Source: Micromonosporaceae bacterium (GTDB lineage: Bacteria > Actinomycetota > Actinomycetes > Mycobacteriales > Micromonosporaceae). Taken from it: a stretch of 64,000 nucleotides of DNA. This document shows positions 52,176-60,458 of this stretch, piece after piece (position 1 is the first letter of the stretch; the number at the start of each line of letters is the position of its first letter). The notes below the pieces were generated by a model that made no database searches, had not been told where the DNA came from, and was given only the letters and a program-made list of their open reading frames with translations. The stretch spans positions 1 through 64,000 of the forward strand of contig JAHRHA010000011.1 in the NCBI GenBank assembly GCA_020027875.1, written 5' to 3'. Both the position numbers and the translations under genes were made by a program.

Positions 52176-52778
52176 CGTTGGGTGGTTGGCCATCTCCGCA
52201 TTACTTCGGTTGCCCAGTGCAACAGAAACGCTGTGGTCCTCATCGGCGTCGTCGCACTGCTGTTTGCGGTAAGCCTGCGCAAGATGGCGGTTTGGGCCGT
52301 CGCCGGGAGCTCGGGCCTCGCTGCGGTTGCCGCGCACCCCCTGCCAAACGAGGCGGACCGTCTCGTCGTTTCATCTGGCTACCAGTGATCGCCGGGCTTG
52401 CTCTGCCTGTGGAACGAATACGCGGTCGTGGTGGATCGCACAGATACCTTGACGGGCATGGCCACGCCGCACAACCGTCCACGCACTAACGGCCTCGCTT
52501 TCTCGCAACCGGCCGTCACCGACTTGCCCTGTAGCTGAATGCCTAACGAGCCCGCCAGCCCTCGGTGGTCAGTTGCGAGGTAAGGTGCACGATCTCGGCC
52601 GGGTCGGCAACACGCCCATCGCAGAGCCGCGCCCGGCCGCTAGCCCAGCCGGGAACCCGACGCCTTGACCCGCCGTTCCGTACGTCGGCCGCCTCGATGC
52701 TCTGGACCCGTTGGCCACCTGGCGGCACGTGTACTCTCAGGGCACTCGCTGAGCCCTGTGCCTGCGAACCGAGAGGGT

Positions 52779-54392
52779 ATGCCGAATGTTGATCAGCTTA
52801 GGGCGGGCGCGGTGGTCTGCGCGATGCCGGGATCGCCGATGAGTGTCGCTACGGCTGGACCAGTCGCTGACGCCAACACCGCGCCCGAACCGCCCCGCAA
52901 CCCGCCTCCCGGCCGTCGGGTGCTTCGTACGATGCGTTCGGTGTTCGGGCGGCCGGCCGTGCTCACGGCGCTCGCCGGCCTGAGCGGTGTACTGCTCACC
53001 ATCGCGGTCCTGCCGCCACCGATGTACGCCGACTCCCACCTGGTCTGGCGGGCTGCTGGCCTATGGCCCAACATCCCCGGCGACTTCCCGGCCCTCCATC
53101 ACGCGATGCGGCTCGGTACCGTCCTGCCTACCCGGATGGCGCAGGAGATCTTCGGGTTCGGCCAAACGGCTTGGGTCGCCGCCTCAGCGCTGTTCGCGGC
53201 ACTTTTTATGGCCGGTCTTTATGCTGTCGGCCGCGCACTCTTCAACAACGTGATCGGTATCACGGCAGTTGCGCTCATGCTCATCCACCCGTACTTCACG
53301 GTGGTCGACGCCTACACGCGGGCGGCCACCAACGGGACGGGCGGACTGGTACCCGACATGCCGGCGGCTGGGCTGTTCAGCCTCGGCGTCGCGGCGATCG
53401 TCGTCGCGTCCCGCCGGACGGGCCGCCGGCAGATCCGCTGGCTGGCGGCGGCCGGGCTCTGCATGGGAGTCGCCTACCTCATGCGGGAGTACGTCGCGTT
53501 CATGTACGTGGCGCTGCCGGTCTTCTTCCTGCTGCTGAAGATCCCGCTGCGGCGGCTCGTCGTTCCGGCCGTTCCGATGGTGGCCGTGCTCGTGTTTGAG
53601 TTCGTCCACAACGCGATCGTCTACGGCGATCCGTTCGCGCGCCTGATCGTCGCCGGCGAACACGAGGCGCCGCAAGGCGGGCAGCTCGCCCTTCGCGAGG
53701 TGCTGCTCGGCTTCGTCCGGGGGACCGACGCCTACCCGATGGGCTGGGTATTCCTCATCGCGCTGGTGCTTACTTTCGTGGGGGCGCTGGCCACCCGGGA
53801 CCGGCGCCTCATCCTGCTTTCCGTCTGGTTCCTGGCGGTGTGGGTGCCGTTCACCATTCTCGGCGGGTTGCTCAACCCGGTCGAGCCGTCGTTGAAGCTG
53901 CACATCGAGCGCTACTGGTTCCCGATCTATCCGGCCATCGTCGTGGGTGCGCTCGCCACCATCAAGCTGGCGATCGACCGACTCGGCGAGGGGCGGCGCT
54001 GGCGCCGCGGGCTGGCGGTGGCGGCGCTCGCCGCGATCGTGACGGGCGGCTACCTCGTCCCCGCGCTCGGCCAGGTGCGTCAGGTGCACCGCGACGCCGA
54101 CTGGCGGCAGCTTCGGGCGTGGCTCGTGGACCACCCCGAGGTCGACGTGATCTACACCGACGAGCGCACCGGCCAGGTTGTTCCTTTCTACGCGAGGACC
54201 GAGTCCGGGAAGATCTTGTGGGATGGCAGCTTCCGGACCTTCCGCCGGCAGGCGGAGGTCCTTCCCGCTGAGATCGGCCACAGTCCCTATCTCCAGACAA
54301 AGTTCGGCGCCCGCGAACACCCCGACCCGGCCGACGGCTGGCGGATGCTGTGGCGGTCGGACAACGGGGTCCTGACGCTGTGGCAGCGGTGA
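52779..54392 (+). CDS. Polytopic membrane protein, GT-C glycosyltransferase-like
   Basis: 537 residues from the ATG at 52779, though the first 15 codons lack G/C bias and starts at 52812, 52824 or 52839 are possible. About ten helices begin at residue 63 (AVLTALAGLSGVLLTIAVL). The first outer loop, PPPMYADSHLVWRAAGLWPN, contains the Asp expected of GT-C enzymes. A C-terminal outer domain (about 440-537; DADWRQLRAWLVDHPEVDVIYTDERTGQVVPFY) ends the protein. It may transfer a polyprenyl-linked sugar to a surface glycan or protein. Next to a methyltransferase and a DPM1-like glycosyltransferase. Confidence 0.75.
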   Translation: MPNVDQLRAGAVVCAMPGSPMSVATAGPVADANTAPEPPRNPPPGRRVLRTMRSVFGRPAVLTALAGLSGVLLTIAVLPPPMYADSHLVWRAAGLWPNIPGDFPALHHAMRLGTVLPTRMAQEIFGFGQTAWVAASALFAALFMAGLYAVGRALFNNVIGITAVALMLIHPYFTVVDAYTRAATNGTGGLVPDMPAAGLFSLGVAAIVVASRRTGRRQIRWLAAAGLCMGVAYLMREYVAFMYVALPVFFLLLKIPLRRLVVPAVPMVAVLVFEFVHNAIVYGDPFARLIVAGEHEAPQGGQLALREVLLGFVRGTDAYPMGWVFLIALVLTFVGALATRDRRLILLSVWFLAVWVPFTILGGLLNPVEPSLKLHIERYWFPIYPAIVVGALATIKLAIDRLGEGRRWRRGLAVAALAAIVTGGYLVPALGQVRQVHRDADWRQLRAWLVDHPEVDVIYTDERTGQVVPFYARTESGKILWDGSFRTFRRQAEVLPAEIGHSPYLQTKFGAREHPDPADGWRMLWRSDNGVLTLWQR

Positions 54393-54418
54393 CCGGATGG
54401 GGCACGACCGAAGTCGCG

Positions 54419-54424
54419 TAGGGT
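54419..54424 (+). promoter_or_regulatory. -10 box of a leaderless transcript
   Basis: TAGGGT, 6 bases before the GTG at 54431. Confidence 0.4.
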
Positions 54425-54430
54425 GGGTCG

Positions 54431-55126
54431 GTGCTCAGCCCCCGCCGCGGCCATGAGCGTTCCTGCAATCAACCCGAGAGGTCGACTGTCGTGAGTCAAC
54501 TTGCCCCGGAGACGCCCGACACCGTCATCGGCAACCACACGCACAAGTACACCTCGAAGAACCCGGCTATCAGGTGGCTGACCGAACGGTGGGTGGCGAA
54601 CCTGGAGGGCACCTTCGACCGGGTCAGGACCGAGCTGGGAACGAAGGACGGAACTGCCCTCGAGGTCGGCTGCGGCGAGGGTGTGATCTCGGGGAAGCTG
54701 CACGACCGGTTCGGTGCGGTCTGTGGTCTCGACCTGCCCGACGCCGGGCTGCGCGCCGACTGGCGCCAGATCACCGGGCCCAACTTCCTGCACGCCGACG
54801 CCCACCGGCTCCCGTTCAACGACAATCAGTTCGACGTCGTGGTCTCGGTCGAGGTGCTGGAGCACCTCACCGACCCGGAGGCGGGTCTCCGGGAGATCGC
54901 CCGGGTCGCCCGCCGTCACATCATCCTGTCGGTCCCGCGCGAGCCGATCTTCCGGTCCTGCAACCTGGTCGCCGGTCGCTACGTGCGGGACCTCGGCAAC
55001 ACCCCGGGCCACCTCAATCACTGGTCGACGGCGAGCTTCCGGCGGTTCGTCTCGTCGGTGGCCGAGGTGCGCGAGGTCACGAGGCCTTTCCCCTGGACGA
55101 CGATCTGGGCGACCCTGCCGAGCTGA
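54431..55126 (+). CDS. Class I SAM-dependent methyltransferase
   Basis: 231 residues. Motif I ALEVGCGEGVISGKL, acidic residue in CGLDLPDAG, motif IV FDVVVSVEVLEHLTDPEAGL, and HIILSVPREP. NPAIRWLTERWVANLEGTF near the start suits the group that methylates polyprenyl- or nucleotide-linked glycans. GTG 54431 follows a leaderless promoter; GTG 54491 (SQLAPETPDTVIG follows) is an alternative. Its last 50 bp overlap the end of the convergent YbhN-type gene, which is unusual. Confidence 0.82.
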   Translation: MLSPRRGHERSCNQPERSTVVSQLAPETPDTVIGNHTHKYTSKNPAIRWLTERWVANLEGTFDRVRTELGTKDGTALEVGCGEGVISGKLHDRFGAVCGLDLPDAGLRADWRQITGPNFLHADAHRLPFNDNQFDVVVSVEVLEHLTDPEAGLREIARVARRHIILSVPREPIFRSCNLVAGRYVRDLGNTPGHLNHWSTASFRRFVSSVAEVREVTRPFPWTTIWATLPS

Positions 55127-56162
55127 GCTGCTGACGGCGCCGGTCGAGTAGCAGGGCGGCGACCGACCAGGCCACGTCGCCGAGGGTGAACAGCAGCCTC
55201 GACACCACCGCGAACACGGTGGCCTGCGGCCGAGGCACAGTGGCGGCGAGCAGGAGGATCAGCGCACCCTCCCGGACGCCGGCACCGGCCGGCCCGAAGG
55301 GCAGCATGAACTGTAGACAAAACGCCGCGGCGAAGGCTCCGGTAAGGATGGCGAACAGGCGGCCGTCGGCGGGGGTGCCCAGCGCCTCGACCAGGATCAC
55401 GGCCTGCACTCCGTAGGCCACCCAGGCGACGACCGACCAACCGGCCGAGCGGAGCACACCGGCCAGGGTCATCGGCTGGGGCAGCGGCGGCCGCCGCGTC
55501 AGCCTGAGGGCCAGCCCGATGAGCCGGTTGGTGATCGGCGGCAGCAAAGCGACGACGGCGAGCGGCAGCACGGCCAGCGTCAACCAGTACGCCGCCGGCA
55601 GGTCACTGGAGAGCAGGGGCAAGGTCGGCACGGCGACCACCAGGCCGGTGCCGAAAATCGTCAAGAGGAAGATGACGACCGCCGCGCCGGAGGCCCGGGG
55701 TGGCACCTGGTAGGCGCGGCCGAGCTGCATCTGCGTGACGGCGGGCCAGATGGCGCCGGGAACGTACTTGGCCAGCTGCCCGACGAAGAAGATCCGCATC
55801 CCGCCGCTGACCGGCGGCGTGGAGCCCAGCGCCGTCAGGATCGCCCGCCAGCAGAGGAACGTGCCGAAGATCCCGGCGAGGACCGCCACCGCGGCGGCGA
55901 GGACCGCCGGAACGGACAGCTCGCTCAGCAGTGGCCGGACCTCGCGCCACTGCGATGCGACGATGACGACGATGAACAGCGCGAAGGCGCCGGCGACCGC
56001 CGTCCGGAGAACTCGCCACCACCGGCTCCGCCGGCTGACCTCGGTTGGCGCCAGCGAGCCGGACAGCCCGGCCGGGCCGGGCGGATCGGGCGCCGCTGGC
56101 ACGCCGATCTCCGTCGCCAGTCCGTTCTCATCCTGTCGTCCGGGTGCGACGCGACCCGTCAC
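55077..56162 (-). CDS. Lysylphosphatidylglycerol synthase/YbhN-type membrane protein (UPF0104)
   Basis: 361 residues. After a cytoplasmic N-terminus of about 45 residues come eight or so helices with the family motifs: RAILTALGSTPPVSGGMRIFFVGQLAKYVPGAIWPAVTQMQLGR and FCLQFMLPFGPAGAGVREGALILLL. The family flips or modifies lipids (the MprF membrane part) or assists glycolipid export. The GTG start overlaps the stop of the DPM1-like transferase by 4 bp, so the two are co-translated. It may move the lipid-linked sugar made by that enzyme. Its 3' end overlaps the methyltransferase gene on the other strand. Confidence 0.85.
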   Translation of the reverse strand: MTGRVAPGRQDENGLATEIGVPAAPDPPGPAGLSGSLAPTEVSRRSRWWRVLRTAVAGAFALFIVVIVASQWREVRPLLSELSVPAVLAAAVAVLAGIFGTFLCWRAILTALGSTPPVSGGMRIFFVGQLAKYVPGAIWPAVTQMQLGRAYQVPPRASGAAVVIFLLTIFGTGLVVAVPTLPLLSSDLPAAYWLTLAVLPLAVVALLPPITNRLIGLALRLTRRPPLPQPMTLAGVLRSAGWSVVAWVAYGVQAVILVEALGTPADGRLFAILTGAFAAAFCLQFMLPFGPAGAGVREGALILLLAATVPRPQATVFAVVSRLLFTLGDVAWSVAALLLDRRRQQLSSAGSPRSSSRGKAS

Positions 56163-57157
56163 GTGTCCCCTCGCGACCGCACAATCAGGTCGGCCAGCAG
56201 GGCGACCGCGGCGATGATCAGCCCGGTGACGACGAGCAGGACGGCGTTGGTGCTGATGTAGAACCAGAAGCCGTCGGTGATCGCGTACCGCACGACGTCG
56301 ACTGCCGCCTTCACCAGGCCCACGCCCAGCAGGGTCAACGCCAGCGGCATCAACACCTTGATCGGGTTGAAGTACATGATCATCCGGAGGACCTGCAGGA
56401 TGTACCGGTAGGCATCCCCGACGAAGTGGAACTTCGAGGTGCCCGCGCGCTTCGCATAGTCGATCGGCACGTACTCGACGGGGTGCTGGTTGGCCAGGAA
56501 CGCCAGCGTGATGGTCGTGACACAGCTGAAGCCAGGCGGCAACAGCCGAAGGTAAGGCAGCGAGACATCGCGACGGAAGGCGCGCAGGCCGGAGTTGAGA
56601 TCGGGGATCTTGGTGCCGGCGAGCGTCTCCGCGACCTTCCTGATCGTCCACTTGGCGGGCACCCGCAGGAACTTGTAGGAGCCCTGCTCGGTCGTCCGGG
56701 CGCCGACCACCTGGTCGACGTGCGGCCGGTCGTGCAGGTATTGGACCAGCTCGGGAATGCGCTCGTTGGGGTAGGTCATGTCCGCGTCCGTCCAGACGAC
56801 GATCCGGCCGGCCGCGTCGGCCGTGCCGATCCGCCGCGCGGTGCCCGAACCGCCGTTGCGCTGGAACGCCATGAGCCGCATGTCGGGGAACCGGGACGCC
56901 GCCTCCTGCAGCACGGCGAGGGTGTCGTCGGTCGACTTGTCGTCGATCACCACCAGCTCGTAGCTAAACCCGCTGCCGTCCATCGCCTTGGTGATCCGCT
57001 CGAGCTCGAGCAGGACGTGGTCCTGCTCGTTGTAACAGGGCAGCACAATCGTGACATCAAGGGTCCGACCATCGTGAGCAGCGCCATCGGACGTCGCCCC
57101 CGCCGTGGGCTGACGAGGCGGCGAAACTGTCTGCCAGATTGCTTGATTCGAGGTCAT
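56159..57157 (-). CDS. GT2 polyprenyl-phosphate glycosyltransferase (DPM1/GtrB-like)
   Basis: 332 residues. VTIVLPCYNEQDHVLLELERI, VIDDKSTDDT, RNGGSGTARRIGTADAAGRIVVWTDADMTYP (the catalytic DAD) and the DLNSGLRAF acceptor motif define the group. Two C-terminal helices (VLMPLALTLLGVGLVKAAVDVV and FWFYISTNAVLLVVTGLIIAAVALL) anchor it. It loads a sugar onto polyprenyl phosphate at the inner face. The ATG at 57157 is chosen because the Rossmann core starts 35 residues later; open frame continues to 57310. Co-translated with the YbhN-type protein. Second GtrB-like enzyme in the locus. Confidence 0.86.
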   Translation of the reverse strand: MTSNQAIWQTVSPPRQPTAGATSDGAAHDGRTLDVTIVLPCYNEQDHVLLELERITKAMDGSGFSYELVVIDDKSTDDTLAVLQEAASRFPDMRLMAFQRNGGSGTARRIGTADAAGRIVVWTDADMTYPNERIPELVQYLHDRPHVDQVVGARTTEQGSYKFLRVPAKWTIRKVAETLAGTKIPDLNSGLRAFRRDVSLPYLRLLPPGFSCVTTITLAFLANQHPVEYVPIDYAKRAGTSKFHFVGDAYRYILQVLRMIMYFNPIKVLMPLALTLLGVGLVKAAVDVVRYAITDGFWFYISTNAVLLVVTGLIIAAVALLADLIVRSRGDT

Positions 57158-57334
57158 GTGTGGCACCAGGGGGTTGTGCGGGCGCGCCGCGGTGGGTGAG
57201 AGCTCGGACGGAGCATACCCGCCGCGGGTTCGGCCGACCGGTGCGGGATCAGGCCGGGTCGACCAACTCTGTTTGACCATGGAGCCGGCCGGATAAGCAA
57301 AACCGCACACTATTGTGAAGTTATTTCAAAGCCA

Positions 57335-58981
57335 CTACACTAACGACCTCTCGCCGCTAGGTTTCTCACCTTGCTGCCTCGGCGTCGTTAGCTTCGCCGA
57401 GCGGCTTTCATCAGCCTTTGGACTTCGACGCCGACCACCCCGTGGTCGGCGTCGAAGGATCATCCTGATGACGTTTGCGGTCGCCACCTGGACGCGCGGA
57501 TCCGCGCGCTTCGGCCTGTTGAGAGCGGCAGGCCAGTCGAGGGACCCAGCGACGAAGACGATGGCGCCGTTCGGCTTCTCATAGACGCTGGTGTTCTGAA
57601 CCAGATCGTCGCCATTACTCAGCCGGTAAGGCGACCTTGAAAGAATGGTCTGGGTTACGTCGACCGGCAGGGGGAACTCAGGATTCATCCCATCGGCCTC
57701 GCCACCGACCAAGTCGTCAATGCGGTCTCCGTTCACGACACCCGTCCCCGCCCAGAACCAATGATCGGCCGACTCCACGACTAGCGGCACCGGTGGCCGG
57801 GTGATCCCGTTGTACTGGACGCCGAGGAGCCTTTGCTCAGAGTCATCTGGTCCCGGCTTCTTCCGACGCCATTCCACCGTCGTGCCACGATCGTCGGGCT
57901 CGGGATCGAAGTCGGCTTTCCCCTTGTAGCACGTGACGACGCGGTCGGGGCGTCCGTCGAGGGAGGGCTCGGTGCGTATGTGCCAGTAGACGTTGTTTGC
58001 AGTGAGGAATGCGAGGCTCGTTCCCTCGGCGACAGCTGCTTCGGCGACATCACGCATAGGTCCGGACCAGTATTCGTCGTGCCCGGGGAAGATCAGACCC
58101 GCGTATTTCGAGGGATCGACGCGTCCAGCGTGCAGGTCGATGCTGGTGGTGTACGTGAGGTCGTAACCCTCCCGCTCCGCCCACTGGATGAAGTCGTGAT
58201 CGAATTCAAAACGGTTTGGAAGGCCGTCGCGATGGTATGGCCGATCGAACGAGACCTTGAATGCGCGCCGCTCGTGATCGTTACGTCCCGCCTCGTCAGG
58301 ATCGTATCCGTAATAGACGCTCTTGCCACGTTTGCCGTCCATCGGCCACATGTTGTAGGCCTGGTAGGTCGTGAAAGACATGACAACGCATAGACGTGCC
58401 CTCCGCTTGTCGTCGCGTACGACGAACGGCGCGAAGCAGCGCCAGGCTGATGCGCTGGTGAATACGGCCATGTAGGTGCCCGATGTCCAGTTACTGGGGA
58501 CATCGAGTGTCCAGCCTGGTGACCAGTTGCACGTGATCAGTCCAGTTGCCGGGTCAATGTCGGGGTCCGGCTGCATCACGCCGGCAAGGACGGGGCTAAG
58601 CCGGAGTAGGCGGGCTCCGCTGCCGTCGTAGTAGCCGAGGCGATAAATGGCGATGGTGTACGTCTGGTTGTCGCCGACCGTTACGTGGAAGGTTATGGTC
58701 TCGCCGAGGTTGACGCTGGTGGCCGAGGCGTACGCGTTGATCTGCATGTCGGCGTCGTTGGCTGACCTGACACCTCTCTTGCGACGCCAGGCCGGTGAGC
58801 CTTGCAGTATGTTCTCCGCCACAACCGCGTTGATCTGCGATGAGCCGAATGACCCAAGACTTGCGATCTTGCGAACTACTGCGCTTGCCACAATTCGGAC
58901 GTACCTTTTTCTGTGCGCCCAGATTGTCCGTTTGATCAAGGTAACGCGCTCCTCGAGTAATGCTAGATGCTGCGGCGACAC
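57335..58981 (-). CDS. N,N-dimethylformamidase beta subunit-like protein
   Basis: 548 residues. An N-terminal basic region and possible beta domain (INAYASATSVNLGETITFHVTVG, about 80-170) precede the large domain known from the DMFase beta subunit: SFTTYQAYNMWPMDGKRGKS, FDHDFIQWAEREGYDLTYTT, YAGLIFPGHDEYWSGPMRD, FLTANNVYWHIR. In DMFase this domain carries the mononuclear iron; related proteins of unknown function occur in glycan loci. No clear signal peptide. Start GTG 58981; a TTG at 58942 has a better ribosome site (GAGGAG). An amidase acting on N-formyl or N-acyl sugars is possible (inference). Confidence 0.8.
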   Translation of the reverse strand: MSPQHLALLEERVTLIKRTIWAHRKRYVRIVASAVVRKIASLGSFGSSQINAVVAENILQGSPAWRRKRGVRSANDADMQINAYASATSVNLGETITFHVTVGDNQTYTIAIYRLGYYDGSGARLLRLSPVLAGVMQPDPDIDPATGLITCNWSPGWTLDVPSNWTSGTYMAVFTSASAWRCFAPFVVRDDKRRARLCVVMSFTTYQAYNMWPMDGKRGKSVYYGYDPDEAGRNDHERRAFKVSFDRPYHRDGLPNRFEFDHDFIQWAEREGYDLTYTTSIDLHAGRVDPSKYAGLIFPGHDEYWSGPMRDVAEAAVAEGTSLAFLTANNVYWHIRTEPSLDGRPDRVVTCYKGKADFDPEPDDRGTTVEWRRKKPGPDDSEQRLLGVQYNGITRPPVPLVVESADHWFWAGTGVVNGDRIDDLVGGEADGMNPEFPLPVDVTQTILSRSPYRLSNGDDLVQNTSVYEKPNGAIVFVAGSLDWPAALNRPKRADPRVQVATANVIRMILRRRPRGGRRRSPKADESRSAKLTTPRQQGEKPSGERSLV

Positions 58982-59631
58982 CCGCGCTTGTTGCCGTCGC
59001 CGTCGCCGGCGACGAAGGTCCGTCCGAAGTGCACAGGCTACCCTTCGCGCGGCGGCTCCACTGCCCTGCCGACAAGCCTCGATTCTCCGTTGCGAATGCC
59101 AGAATTGTGAACCGCTGCGACGAGCGTGCGTCGAACCGCCTACATCCGACAGACCCTCCGGTTTCGCGCATTGGTGGTCGCCATCGGCATCCGCGGATCT
59201 TCGCGCGCCCGACAGCGGTGTGTGCCGCCGGCCCGTCGTTGGAAGTAGCTGTTAGCTTCTGCGGCACGCTGGTGCTGCGAAGGCGCCGATATCGTCACGG
59301 CATAGGCTTCCTTGACCTGCTCGATATATGGGACTTCGTCGAATCACGAGGCGCCGAACTCGTCCATCGATACGACGCCCGATATTTGCAACAGTGGCGG
59401 TGGCGCTGCGGCTTTCCGCCCCAGCTCGGGCTGCCAGTCAATTTTCGCGAACCAGGCTATTCCTTCTCGACGGAATACGACCGTCGAGCGATGCCGGCTG
59501 GACAATTCCACCTCCATCCGCGTAAGCGCTGCCCCAGACGCAGCGCCTGCTGAGCCGACCGTGCGCATGCGTGCAGCGGGCGCGACGGTGCACACCTGGC
59601 GGGGAGGGTGGAGCATGTTATCGTCCTCGTC
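58982..59631. other. 650-bp gap without a supported gene
   Basis: Open frames exist on both strands but none shows codon bias, a ribosome site or a recognisable motif. A leaderless-type promoter for the next gene is at the right end. Confidence 0.5.
59619..59624 (+). promoter_or_regulatory. -10 box of a leaderless transcript
   Basis: TATCGT, 7 bases before the ATG at 59632; identical box and spacing to the gene at 24645. Confidence 0.5.
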
Positions 59632-60423
59632 ATGCCCGCAATCGATCCGGCCGAGTTGCCTGCTCTCACGATCAACTTCGAGTATGGCGACACTGACGAT
59701 CACACCTGCGTCAAGGGTCCGCTCGACTTGTACAAACAGTTCACCGCGCCGAACAAGACATACGAAGGATACGGATTCCTCGAAGTGAACGTCAGCGTCC
59801 TCCTTATACCGGACGATATTGAGCGTGACTGGTGGGGGTCACCCGATTCGTATTGGATGCGGCAGAAGGTCCGCCGGGCGATCAAGCTGGGATACAGCTT
59901 TGCGGCGTTCGATCACAACGAATACATCGATGACATTCATGAGATCAACATTTCGCTGGACGTTCGGCAAGGGCGGCCCATGACCGAGTCGTACCGCACG
60001 CGCCCGACCGAGCAATCACCATTTGGTGATCAGCCATGCCCTCGCCATCGGCACGACTACTTCGGTGTGTTCAAGGATGGGAAGCTATTCGCTTATGCGC
60101 TTGTGCCGCAGTGTGGCGAGATGATGTTGTTCTCGCGGATTCTGGGCCATGGCGATCGCATGTCGGACGGCATCATGAACCTCCTGGTGTACGAGGCCGT
60201 CAAGCACCGGCACGAGAACTCCAATACCCGCTATGCGGTGTACTTCCTCCACAACAGCGGTACGACAGGCTTGCAGTTCTTCAAACGTAAGATGGGGTTC
60301 GGCGGCTACACGGTCCGCTGGGAGCTCGCCCGGCCGGGCGTTGTCGTCCCCAGCCAAGCCTCGTCCCGATTGCGCGGAGTTAAAGAATGGTGGCGCGGGA
60401 GATTCGCCCGCAGCCCTAGCTAA
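59632..60423 (+). CDS. Hypothetical protein, GNAT/FemAB-like acyltransferase fold possible
   Basis: 263 residues, soluble. The second half has the feel of an N-acyltransferase: HDYFGVFKDGKLFAYALVPQCGEMMLFSRILGHGD (strand-turn-strand with GD), MNLLVYEAVKHRHE, and TRYAVYFLHNSGTTGLQFFKRKMGF, which resembles the C-terminal part of GNAT proteins (xxFYxxxGF). The first half (YEGYGFLEVNVSVLLIPDDIERDWW, SYWMRQKVRRAIKLGYSFAAFDHNEY) is not recognised. It may acylate an amino sugar. Moderate G+C and leaderless start. It converges with the GT2 gene over a hairpin. Confidence 0.6.
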   Translation: MPAIDPAELPALTINFEYGDTDDHTCVKGPLDLYKQFTAPNKTYEGYGFLEVNVSVLLIPDDIERDWWGSPDSYWMRQKVRRAIKLGYSFAAFDHNEYIDDIHEINISLDVRQGRPMTESYRTRPTEQSPFGDQPCPRHRHDYFGVFKDGKLFAYALVPQCGEMMLFSRILGHGDRMSDGIMNLLVYEAVKHRHENSNTRYAVYFLHNSGTTGLQFFKRKMGFGGYTVRWELARPGVVVPSQASSRLRGVKEWWRGRFARSPS

Positions 60424-60442
60424 ACCAGGTGGCGAGGCTCCT

Positions 60443-60458
60443 GGCGGCTAACGCCGCC
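60443..60458. terminator. Hairpin between convergent genes
   Basis: GGCGGC (60443-60448), four-base loop, GCCGCC (60453-60458). It overlaps the stop of the GT2 gene and lies 20 bp after the stop of the acyltransferase-like gene. Confidence 0.55.

Noticed and set aside
58960-59553. 198-codon plus-strand frame in the 59-kb gap
   Set aside because: No ribosome site, no codon bias, Arg/Cys/His-rich content without any motif.
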